Below, piece by piece: positions 5,873 to 12,297 of a stretch of 20,926 nt of DNA; within the stretch, counting starts at the first letter, position 1, and every line of letters begins with the position of its first letter. The notes beneath the pieces are model-generated. The model was not told where the DNA came from. It saw only the letters and a list, made by a program, of their open reading frames with translations, and did not search any database. This DNA comes from a virus: IMG/VR virus record IMGVR_UViG_3300037069_001537, positions 1 to 20,926 of that record. One strand, written 5' to 3'. Both the position numbers and the translations under genes were made by a program.

Positions 5873-6925
5873 CTAGGCCAGACCAGCCCGCCTCACCGCG
5901 TCGATGGCCCGCTCATTTTTGAGGTTGCGGGCGTAACGGTCGAGCATGGCCCGGTCTTTCCAGCCCATCACCGCCATGACGTCGCCCTCCTCGATGCCCC
6001 CGGACAGCAGGACATGGGCGCGGGTGTGCCGGAACGCGTGCGCGTTGATCGTGGCGGGATCGTAGCCCGCCTCCTGCGCCCGACGCTTGACCATTCTCAG
6101 GATGCCGTTGCCGGTGAGCCGACCGCGCCCACGGGTGGCGTACCACAGCGGGCCCGTGGTGGCGTCTTTCACCAACTTGTGCGCGGCCCGCACCCGCAGC
6201 CACTTGTGCAGCGCTACCAGGGCCTCGGGGCCCAGCGGCACGACGCGCCCTAGGCGGTGCTCCACCCCATCGACCACCCGCACCACAGGGGCGGTGCGGC
6301 GCGAGTCTTTGAACGCGCCCACGGTGATGGTGCCGCCCGCGCTGTCGATGTCCTCGACGTACAGCCCTTGAAGCTCGGCGCGGCGCACCCCGGTGGCAAG
6401 CAACCGCAGGATGGCCGCGTCCCGCACATCCTCGAATGAGGCGCCCCGGCACTCGGCCAGCAGGTGCCCCACGACGTCGCCCCCGAGGGCTGAGGGCGGC
6501 GGGGCACTGGGGGCGTAGTAGGCCACCTTGCCCCGGTAGGGCGAGGTAGTGCCGTAGGTCTCCTCTAGGAACGCATAGAACGGTCGCAGCCGCCGCAACT
6601 TGGTGTTGGTGCCGCCTTGGGTGTGGGTGGCCCGGTACGCGGCCAGGAACCCGTTAAGCGTCTCGGTGTCCACCTCGGGGAAGTCACCGACAAACCCGGT
6701 GCCGGTCAGGTAGTCCCCGAGGGCGTCCACCGCCTCTAGGTAGCCCTCGATGGTGCGGCGGCTGTAGGCGTCGCCCGCCTTGGAGGTGGCAGTCCGCAGG
6801 TGCGTGGCGTACACGGTGCGGGCCATGGTCCGGGCGGCGCCCCCGGCCACCTTGGTGGGCGGCGTGGGGGCGGGGCCTGCGGCGGCGCGGGCGTCCCGCA
6901 GCGGGGCGGTGGCGGCGCGGGTCAT
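5873..6925 (-). CDS. int: Tyrosine site-specific integrase
   Basis: A 350-residue tyrosine recombinase from ATG 6925 (ATGA overlap with the zinc-ribbon gene). The N-terminal half (about 30-130) holds the SAM-like core-binding domain (YSRRTIEGYLEAVDALGDYL). The catalytic domain shows LLATGVRRAELQGL with Arg181, Lys206 in VGAFKDSRR, HAFRHTRAHVLL with His296 and Arg299, GWKDR with Trp322, and nucleophile Tyr331 in MLDRYARN. All catalytic residues are present, so it should be active. It would recombine the attP core at 7302-7345 with a host tRNA-Arg gene. Length is slightly short for phage integrases with a separate arm-binding domain, but residues 1-35 (proline/alanine-rich) may reach the arm sites at 7204-7461. 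Confidence 0.95.
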   Translation of the reverse strand: MTRAATAPLRDARAAAGPAPTPPTKVAGGAARTMARTVYATHLRTATSKAGDAYSRRTIEGYLEAVDALGDYLTGTGFVGDFPEVDTETLNGFLAAYRATHTQGGTNTKLRRLRPFYAFLEETYGTTSPYRGKVAYYAPSAPPPSALGGDVVGHLLAECRGASFEDVRDAAILRLLATGVRRAELQGLYVEDIDSAGGTITVGAFKDSRRTAPVVRVVDGVEHRLGRVVPLGPEALVALHKWLRVRAAHKLVKDATTGPLWYATRGRGRLTGNGILRMVKRRAQEAGYDPATINAHAFRHTRAHVLLSGGIEEGDVMAVMGWKDRAMLDRYARNLKNERAIDAVRRAGLA

Positions 6926-7161
6926 CGGGTCCCCCCGATCACAACGTCAGTGCCGCACACCGGGCAGTAGTCCGCATCGAACGCGGGGTGCTGGGGGCAC
7001 CGCACGGGCGCATGGCGGGTGTGCCCGATGGGCGCGGCACAGTAGTTGTCACCGTCAGCCAACCACTGTCCAGCGGTGTGCGAGTAGGCGATGGGCTTGC
7101 GGCACTTGGCGCAGATGGTCGGGCCGGTGGTGGGGGTGATGTTGCGTATACGCGCGGTCAT
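6922..7161 (-). CDS. Small zinc-ribbon protein between attP and integrase
   Basis: A 79-residue protein from ATG 7161 with a strong ribosome binding site AAGAGGAG (7172-7179 on the minus strand). It has CAKCRKPIAYSH near the start, RCPQHPAF, and DYCPVCGTDVV near the end, so two Cys-x2-Cys knuckles plus a Cys-x2-His could bind zinc. Its stop overlaps the integrase ATG, so both are made from one message. The place next to integrase and attP would suit a directionality factor, but known excisionases are usually winged-helix proteins and no such fold is visible. Function unknown. Confidence 0.75.
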   Translation of the reverse strand: MTARIRNITPTTGPTICAKCRKPIAYSHTAGQWLADGDNYCAAPIGHTRHAPVRCPQHPAFDADYCPVCGTDVVIGGTR

Positions 7162-7203
7162 GGTGGTGAGGCTCCTCTTAGCAAGTCGGGCGATGTCAAC
7201 CCG

Positions 7204-7461
7204 CTACGCACTCTCGGAGGTGGCCAGGGCGGGTGCGTAGGCTGGGATGCCCACCCGCACTGAGTGCGTAGGTTCTGCGTTTCCGCAGGTCAGCCGGTGT
7301 GTGGTGCCCCCGGTAGGATTCGAACCTACGCAACCGCCTCCGGAGAGGGGTAGCGACTAACTGACATGCTACCAGCGCAAGTGTGCAGGTGAGAAACCCG
7401 CGACGCACCCCCGAATTGGGGCGGGGCGGGTGCGTAGGTCCCAACCGCTGGGAGTGCGTAG
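7204..7461. repeat. Arm-type integrase-binding repeats of attP
   Basis: The 9-base word (A/G)GTGCGTAG occurs five times around the attP core: 7232-7240, 7263-7271, 7429-7437 and 7453-7461 on the plus strand and 7204-7212 as its reverse complement. Three lie on the integrase side of the core and two on the other. This is the layout of P and P' arm sites in phages such as L5 and lambda. The rest of the gap 7162-7563 holds the core and GC-rich inverted sequence; I see no gene in it. Confidence 0.65.
7302..7345 (-). other. attP: attP core: 3' half of a tRNA-Arg(CCG)
   Basis: On the minus strand this stretch reads as an anticodon loop CTCCGGA (7345-7339, anticodon CCG), anticodon-stem 3' strand GGCGG, short variable loop TTGC, a complete T-arm GTAGG-TTCGAAT-CCTAC (7329-7313), acceptor 3' strand CGGGGGC, discriminator A and CCA (7304-7302). 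The 5' half is missing: no GCCCCCG acceptor strand or D-arm lies upstream, and the expected CCGCC anticodon 5' strand is replaced by CCCCT. Such a 3' tRNA half beside an integrase is the usual attP core, restoring the host tRNA on integration. The isotype is read from this partial fold. Confidence 0.8.
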
Positions 7462-7563
7462 AAAACGCGTGTCCTCTTGCGCTAACGCATCGAGTCGGGG
7501 AGGGTGACGCTTGAAACGCACCCCCGCACGGGTGGGGGGGCCAGGTCGAGAGGGTCGGGGCGA

Positions 7564-7935
7564 ATGGCGAACGGGCGACGACGTACCAAGCTCACCAGGG
7601 CACTAGCAACGTGGGAGGAGTCGCTACCGGACGCGTACCTCCAATGCCGAGACCTCGGGCACCTATGGCGCCCGTTCACGGCGCAATGGCACCAGCAGGA
7701 ACGGGCCTATTCGCGGGTGTTGTCGTGCCAACGGTGCGGCACGCAACGCGCCCAGTGGGTCAGTGCGTCGGGGCACATCGCCCACGGCAACGCGTACACG
7801 TACCCGGAGGGCTACACGGCCCCGGCTGGGTCGGGGCGCATGGATGGCGTGGCCAGGGATGCCCTGCGCCTTGCGTCTGTTCTGCGCATGGTTGACCAAC
7901 TCGGCGACCACGAGACCGAACGAAAGAGGGCCTAG
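7564..7935 (+). CDS. Unknown protein with Cys-x2-Cys knuckle, 123 residues
   Basis: First of three plus-strand genes. ATG 7564 is preceded by AGAGGGTCGGGG; an in-frame GTG at 7504 would add 20 low-complexity residues. The protein has SLPDAYLQCRDLGHLWRPF, a knuckle SCQRCGTQRAQWVSASGH, then YTYPEGYTAPAGSG and a C-terminal helix. Such 'LPD.Y..CRD.GH.W.PF ... C.RC.T.R' proteins are, to my memory, frequent in actinophages; the function is unknown and zinc binding is inferred. Direction is opposite to the flanking operons. Confidence 0.8.
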   Translation: MANGRRRTKLTRALATWEESLPDAYLQCRDLGHLWRPFTAQWHQQERAYSRVLSCQRCGTQRAQWVSASGHIAHGNAYTYPEGYTAPAGSGRMDGVARDALRLASVLRMVDQLGDHETERKRA

Positions 7936-7938
7936 AGC

Positions 7939-8496
7939 ATGGCTCAGGAGTTGGTTGTCAACACGTGGTGCGACATCCACCTAGACGCGGGGGAGCACGA
8001 GGCGGGGGAGCCGACTCCCACCGTTGACGGGCGCCTCATGGACCTGTGCAAAGTCCACAGGGAGGCGTTGCTCCTGCCGTTTCTGGAGCACCTAGAGCGG
8101 TTGGGGCGGCGGGCTGAGACTCCCGCACCGTCTCAAGCTCGGGCGGTGCGGAAGCGTGCCAGCAGCACACCCACCCCCACCGGGGAGGGCCTATTGCACC
8201 TCGACGTGACTCCGGAGGATTACCCGTTCCGGTGCCCGTTCTGTGACCGGGCCGAACCCACGGGCTCGGCGCTGGGGGCGCATCTGCGGGCGGCGCACAA
8301 CACTAGTTTTGCCGAGACCTACGGCGGGGTGTGCCCGGTGTGCGGGGCGGTGATGGCGTCGCAATCGGGGATTGGGATGCACCTCACGAAGTCGCACGGC
8401 GTAACGGGCGGCACGGCGGTTGCTTTTGAATGGGCCCGGCTCAACGGTGACCCTGCGGGCGTCGTGGCGGAACGCCTCGCGGCGTGGGCGCGGTGA
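7939..8496 (+). CDS. Two-finger C2H2-type zinc-finger protein
   Basis: A 185-residue protein from ATG 7939, 3 bases after the previous stop. The N-terminal domain (about 1-60) has WCDIHLDAGEHEAGE, a VDGRLMDLCKVHREALL segment and LPFLEHLERLG, resembling a small phage domain of the Lsr2-like 'D-x-C-x2-H' type; this is tentative. After a Ser/Thr/Pro linker come two C2H2-type fingers: RCPFCDRAEPTGSALGAHLR with AAH, and VCPVCGAVMASQSGIGMHL with KSH. Two fingers suggest nucleic-acid binding. It is likely co-transcribed with its neighbours and could regulate phage or host genes; not demonstrated. Confidence 0.8.
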   Translation: MAQELVVNTWCDIHLDAGEHEAGEPTPTVDGRLMDLCKVHREALLLPFLEHLERLGRRAETPAPSQARAVRKRASSTPTPTGEGLLHLDVTPEDYPFRCPFCDRAEPTGSALGAHLRAAHNTSFAETYGGVCPVCGAVMASQSGIGMHLTKSHGVTGGTAVAFEWARLNGDPAGVVAERLAAWAR

Positions 8497-8720
8497 GCCT
8501 GCCGGGCATGGTCCCCCTCGGGGACATGTGCCCGTGCGAGCCCATGCCGGTGATGTGGTGGCGGTTTCCGGTGGAGGGGTGGGAGGTCATGTTTTCACTC
8601 GATGAGAAACGCGATCCCGAGGCGGACGGGCTCGCCTATGCCGAGTTGGGCGCGGTGGGTTGGTGCATCCAATGCCCGGAGTGCCTACGCGTCTATCAGA
8701 TGGCCTTTACGACGGGCTAA
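8493..8720 (+). CDS. Small cysteine-rich protein, 75 residues
   Basis: GTG 8493 overlaps the preceding stop as GTGA, favouring it over GTG 8484. The protein contains DMCPCEPMPVMWWRFPVEGW, then GLAYAELGAVGWCIQCPECL and ends RVYQMAFTTG. Cys-x-Cys and Cys-x2-Cys-x2-Cys clusters suggest one zinc site. No family recognised. The gene ends just before a strong hairpin, so it closes the plus-strand three-gene unit. Confidence 0.72.
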   Translation: MSLPGMVPLGDMCPCEPMPVMWWRFPVEGWEVMFSLDEKRDPEADGLAYAELGAVGWCIQCPECLRVYQMAFTTG

Positions 8721-8727
8721 CGTCGTT

Positions 8728-8769
8728 GGCGGCGGGCCCCCCAACCGAATGGGGTGGGGGCCCGCCGCC
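8728..8769. terminator. Bidirectional terminator between convergent operons
   Basis: GGCGGCGGGCCCCC at 8728-8741 pairs perfectly with GGGGGCCCGCCGCC at 8756-8769; a short T-run follows on the plus strand. It lies between the stop of the plus-strand three-gene unit and the stop of the minus-strand lysis gene, the expected place for a shared terminator. Confidence 0.85.
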
Positions 8770-8775
8770 TTTGCT

Positions 8776-8898
8776 CTACCGGGGGCGGCGGTGGAATACC
8801 AACGTGATGTCATAGCCCCGCAGCAGGGCCAGGAGTAGCACCAACGGCACCGGCACCAGCAGCAGCAGCGCTAGGACAATCGCGGTGCCCCGGTCCAC
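8776..8898 (-). CDS. 40-residue single-span membrane protein, candidate holin
   Basis: GTG at 8898, one base after the endolysin stop, ends TAG 8776 just before the terminator. The protein is VDRGT followed by a continuous hydrophobic run AIVLALLLLVPVPLVLLLAL (about residues 6-25) and a polar, basic tail LRGYDITLVFHRRPR. That is one clear transmembrane helix with a positively charged C-terminus. Location right after the endolysin makes a holin or holin-like lysis protein the natural guess; no other hydrophobic small gene is seen near the endolysin. It is too short for most automated gene calls. The two prolines in the span are unusual. It could also be a small membrane regulator. Confidence 0.7.
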   Translation of the reverse strand: MDRGTAIVLALLLLVPVPLVLLLALLRGYDITLVFHRRPR

Positions 8899-8899
8899 G

Positions 8900-9715
8900 C
8901 TAGGTCACCGGCTCAGTCCACGCGGCTGCCCATGTCTCGGCACCGATCAGCCCATCCACGCCTAGCCCCTTGTCCTGTTGGAACCCGGTGGCCACGGACT
9001 CGGTTTCTGGCCCGTAGTAGCCGTCTGCGGTGATGACCCACCCCCGGGCATCCATCCGTTGCTGCCAGGGCCGTAGGCGGTCGTCGTCGTTGTTGTAGTA
9101 GCCGCTGTGGGACTCCTCGGGGCCCGAGGCGGGCCCGAAGTAGTGCCCGGACGGCAGGGGGAAGCTCGGCGCGGTGGTGCCGCCGCTGGGGGGCGGTGTG
9201 GTGCCGCCGCCGCTCGCGGTGCCGCCCGAGGTGAACTCCCCGGCCTGCACGCGGGCATAGAGCGAGTCACCAGGGCACGAGGTGGCGATGTGGTCGCGGT
9301 GCCCGGTCGAGCCGTCCCCGGCCCCCCAAGCTCGGCACGTGGCGGCGGCGTCCTGTAGCCCTCTCACCAGGTCGGGGCCCTGCGGGTCGCCCTCCCCGCA
9401 CAGGGCACAGATGGCGTACCAGTCCGCATTGGCTTGGGTGGTGCCGTTGGCGGCGCTGCCCTTGCCCTTGCCCCGGCCCTCGTATTGGTAGCCGTGCGGG
9501 CACACGACGATGTTGTAGGCGATGTCCGACCACCCGTTGCTGTCCATGTGGTACGCCTGTATGCCGCGCACGGTGTCGTCACAGGAGGAGTGCTCGGGCA
9601 CCCCCATGGTGGGGCCCTCCCAGTGGATGGCGTGGCCCTTGGGGTGTGCCGACAGGGTGTTACCCGACCCGGACGGGGCGCGGGCGCCCCACTCGGCGCG
9701 GCTCACCCATGTCAT
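8900..9715 (-). CDS. Endolysin: N-acetylmuramoyl-L-alanine amidase with peptidoglycan-binding domain
   Basis: A 271-residue protein from ATG 9715 (ATGA overlap). Residues 1-155 form an amidase_2/PGRP-type catalytic domain: TWVSRAEWGARAPSG, GHAIHWEG with His31, GWSDIAYNIVVCPHGYQYEG, and STGHRDHIATSCPGD with His139 and Cys147, the expected zinc ligands (His, His, Cys). It cleaves the bond between muramic acid and L-alanine. A Gly/Ser/Pro-rich linker (about 163-190) leads to a C-terminal domain (about 213-266) with LRPWQQRMDARGW, DGYYGPETESVATGFQQDKG and VDGLIGAETWAAAW, a PG_binding_1 type cell-wall-binding domain. No signal peptide is visible, so a holin should release it. Confidence 0.93.
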   Translation of the reverse strand: MTWVSRAEWGARAPSGSGNTLSAHPKGHAIHWEGPTMGVPEHSSCDDTVRGIQAYHMDSNGWSDIAYNIVVCPHGYQYEGRGKGKGSAANGTTQANADWYAICALCGEGDPQGPDLVRGLQDAAATCRAWGAGDGSTGHRDHIATSCPGDSLYARVQAGEFTSGGTASGGGTTPPPSGGTTAPSFPLPSGHYFGPASGPEESHSGYYNNDDDRLRPWQQRMDARGWVITADGYYGPETESVATGFQQDKGLGVDGLIGAETWAAAWTEPVT

Positions 9716-10014
9716 GGGGCGGGCTCCGATGGGAACACAACCCCGGCGTACACGGGCCAATTGGCCTGTACCGACGCCAAAATGTCGGGGTCCTCGACCT
9801 GATCCGACCGCTCCCCGTTGAACGATGGCGACACACACACAAGCTCGAATAGCCCGAGGGCGTTGATTTGGCTGGCAATGATCGACTCCGCCAGCGCTGC
9901 CATGTCTGCCCGCCCGTCGTCCTTGAAAATGAGGGCTTGCTCCGTACAGCACGCCATCACCCGATCCCGAAATGCGGGGTCGTCGCTCAACTTGCCCATC
10001 GCTGCATAGGTCAT
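9712..10014 (-). CDS. Conserved actinophage protein of unknown function, 100 residues
   Basis: ATG 10014, ending in an ATGA overlap with the endolysin. The protein starts MTYAAMGKLSDDPAFRDRVM, then ACCTEQALIFKDDGRADMAA and ends DPDILASVQANWPVYAGVVF. The pattern 'D..FR.R..AC.TEQA..F.DD.R.D..ALA' and 'D..I...VQA.WP..A' is one I recall from proteins next to the minor tail genes of actinophages. It may be a tail or lysis accessory factor. The longer frame back to 10128 overlaps the minor tail gene and is not convincing. Confidence 0.75.
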   Translation of the reverse strand: MTYAAMGKLSDDPAFRDRVMACCTEQALIFKDDGRADMAALAESIIASQINALGLFELVCVSPSFNGERSDQVEDPDILASVQANWPVYAGVVFPSEPAP

Positions 10015-10043
10015 GGTTCCGCGTCCTCTCAGTGGTGCGTGGG

Positions 10044-10421
10044 TTACGGCTTGGGCCCGGTCCACGCGATGGCCGAATATTGGATTGGGGTGTTGTTGAT
10101 GGTCACGTCGGTGGCGGGGTTGTAGCACTGTGCGGTGATGTTGTTGGCGTCCAGTGAGGTGATGAAACAGACGCGGGGGCTGCCTGTGACGCCATGCAGG
10201 GTGACCACGGCCCCGGTGGGCACTACCCCGAACCCGTGGGGAATGGCGATGTGCCCACCGCCCGATGTGGTTGCGGTGCCGTTGAATCGGCGCACCTTGA
10301 CGTAATCGGCGGCTAGGTAATCGTCGGTGTATTGGGCCAACGCTTGGATGGCGTTGTCGCCATCCATCACCCGATCAGTGCCCACGGGGTATGGGAACCC
10401 GTGCACGGTAGTTGATCCCAT
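10044..10421 (-). CDS. Minor tail protein, short
   Basis: A 125-residue protein from ATG 10421, 4 bases after the stop of the large minor tail gene. It starts MGSTTVHGFPYPVGTDRVMD, with GDNAIQALAQYTDDYLAADY; 'YPVG.D.V.DGDNAIQALA' is a common N-terminal motif of actinophage tail-tip or fibre proteins. The remainder (GGGHIAIPHGFGVVPTGAVV, CYNPATDVTINNTPIQYSAI) is beta-rich, fitting a small knob or collagen-free fibre tip. It likely contributes to host recognition at the tail end. Confidence 0.78.
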   Translation of the reverse strand: MGSTTVHGFPYPVGTDRVMDGDNAIQALAQYTDDYLAADYVKVRRFNGTATTSGGGHIAIPHGFGVVPTGAVVTLHGVTGSPRVCFITSLDANNITAQCYNPATDVTINNTPIQYSAIAWTGPKP

Positions 10422-10425
10422 GTCT

Positions 10426-12294
10426 CTAGCCTCCGTAGTTGTTCCACGATGTGGCAGGGTCGATTTGGTCCCACCGCAGCGAGGCGGGTTGGTCGTTCCA
10501 CCGGCCCAGGTAGGCGGGTGGCCCGAGGCAGGACAGGTCATCCCATGTCAGGGCGGGGTCAACCCCCCCGGGGATGCGGGCCACCTCGGAGAGTGTCGAG
10601 GGCGACAGATTCGCGGGCCCCGTCCACGCGTAGTCAAACGCGCCCGTGTCGGGGGTGTCCCCGTCGAAATATGGTCCAGGGGTGGCGGTCTCCTCAATGA
10701 GCACCGCGTCCACGTAGAACGATGACGCCCCGAGGGTGGTGTCGGTGGCGATCCCCACAAGCACAACAGGATTGGCAGCCGCCCCGGTCGTGATGGTGGC
10801 CGCGACTCGGGCCGTCTGGCCCGCTGCCACCGCCGCCGAAAACGGCGCATTGGATAGGTTGGTTTGGTCGCGCACTTTGATGGCCACCGGGCGCCCGGTC
10901 AGACTGCGAATGGTGGCCGACACTGTGTAGGTGGTGCCGGGTCGGGCGCCGAATGTGCAGGTGATCCCCTGTTGATTCGCGGCGCCGTCACAATCGACCC
11001 GCCCCGACTTCCCGCCCGCGATGGCCCACGCTGGGTCAGGGGTCAGGGTTGCGCCCGCGTTGGTCCAATAGGTGGCGTTGACACCCCAATACGTGACGCC
11101 ATTCTCAAACGACGGGTTGGCGCATAGGTTGCGGCGTTGCTCGGTGATGGTCTCCCCGCCCCACAGCCACGCGGGGTCCACGTCATCCCACAGCGGCGGG
11201 GGCACGGTGCGGCAGTACCCGGACACCACCAACTCGATGGTGTGCGAGCGGTATTCGAACACCTCCCGCCAACCCTCGACCCACAGCGCGGCGGTGGTGG
11301 GGGCGGCGCCGATGGCGGGGAGCCCCGTCAAGCTCACCAGCGAGTGCATGTCGAGGCTGAGGAGGGCGTCATAGTCGGCGGCGCTCAACCCGTCGATGTC
11401 CACGGGCAGGGTGCCCATCACCCAGATGGGCGAGGAGTTGCGCACGAGGAGGGTTTGCCCGAGGGCTTGCGCGTCGGCCAGGGCGGCAAGCTCGGTGGAC
11501 ACCGAGTAGCCCCACGTCTCATAGCGGGCGATGCTCGCGGCGTTGCTGTCCACGTATCGGGGTTGTTGCTCGGACCCGCTCGCAATGCCGTAGCCGATGC
11601 TGACACTGTTGACCAGCCCCTCCAGGGTGCGCCGCCAGGTCGGGGTAACGAGGATGTCGCACGCGTCGAGGGTCAAGCTCACGGGGATGGCCCTGCGGTG
11701 CATGGCGTCGGCGTACCGCACCGCCCCGTCTTTGGTCTGCCACAGCACCCCCGATCCCGACTCGGCCACACTTTGGGCGACGCCTAGCGCGGGCTGGGAG
11801 TCCACGTCCCGGGCCACAATCTGCACGGTGCCGGGGTCCGAATACAGCGGGTCGAGGGTGACGCCCGCCGCCGCCATGACCCGGGCCACCCGCGACCCGT
11901 CTAACTCCTGCGGCCACGGCACGTCACCGATGACGCGGCGCCCCAGGTCGGCCAGGGTGCCCACGGCGGTGAGTTGCCCAACCCCGTTGTCTGGGGTGTC
12001 CTCGCCCGCCGCCTCCCACCCCAACGCCACATCGGTGATGCGGCCCCGGAACCGTTGCGACGTCAGGGTGCCGGTGGCGTGGGTCACGGTGATGACCGAC
12101 CCGATTTCGACCAGGGCAGGCAGCGGGTCGTCCGGGGTGACGGTGAAGTCCAGCCCGAGGGTGGACGCCTCGGGTTGGGTGCCCGAGTCGTCGCGCCCGT
12201 GATGCACGGTGACCTGATCCACGAGGCAGGACAGGTCAACCCCGCCCCCGCTGCCATCGGGCGGGTACACGGTGACGGTGGTCGCCCACGCCAC
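10426..12294 (-). CDS. Minor tail (hub-like) protein with carbohydrate-binding-like C-terminal region
   Basis: A 622-residue protein from GTG 12294, 3 bases after the tape measure stop. Residues about 1-390 resemble phage tail hub proteins: CLVDQVTVHHGRDDSGTQPE, FTVTPDD, a 'RFRGRITDV' barrel strand and GVLWQTKDGAVRYADAMHRR. From about residue 390 a different module starts: RRNLCANPSFENGVTYWGVN, YTVSATIRSLTGRPVAIKV, VDAVLIEETATPGPYFDG and FDYAWTGPANLSPST, the jelly-roll pattern of carbohydrate-binding or laminin-G-like modules. Short tryptophan segments frame it: LWDDVDPAWLWGG before and TWDDLSC, GRWNDQ, LRWDQIDPATSW after. The protein probably sits at the tail tip and may bind host cell-wall sugars. 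Confidence 0.82.
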   Translation of the reverse strand: MAWATTVTVYPPDGSGGGVDLSCLVDQVTVHHGRDDSGTQPEASTLGLDFTVTPDDPLPALVEIGSVITVTHATGTLTSQRFRGRITDVALGWEAAGEDTPDNGVGQLTAVGTLADLGRRVIGDVPWPQELDGSRVARVMAAAGVTLDPLYSDPGTVQIVARDVDSQPALGVAQSVAESGSGVLWQTKDGAVRYADAMHRRAIPVSLTLDACDILVTPTWRRTLEGLVNSVSIGYGIASGSEQQPRYVDSNAASIARYETWGYSVSTELAALADAQALGQTLLVRNSSPIWVMGTLPVDIDGLSAADYDALLSLDMHSLVSLTGLPAIGAAPTTAALWVEGWREVFEYRSHTIELVVSGYCRTVPPPLWDDVDPAWLWGGETITEQRRNLCANPSFENGVTYWGVNATYWTNAGATLTPDPAWAIAGGKSGRVDCDGAANQQGITCTFGARPGTTYTVSATIRSLTGRPVAIKVRDQTNLSNAPFSAAVAAGQTARVAATITTGAAANPVVLVGIATDTTLGASSFYVDAVLIEETATPGPYFDGDTPDTGAFDYAWTGPANLSPSTLSEVARIPGGVDPALTWDDLSCLGPPAYLGRWNDQPASLRWDQIDPATSWNNYGG

Positions 12295-12297
12295 GGC

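Noticed and set aside
7302-7390. A functional tRNA gene on the minus strand
   Set aside because: Only the 3' half folds; there is no matching acceptor 5' strand, D-arm or anticodon 5' strand, so it is an attachment core.
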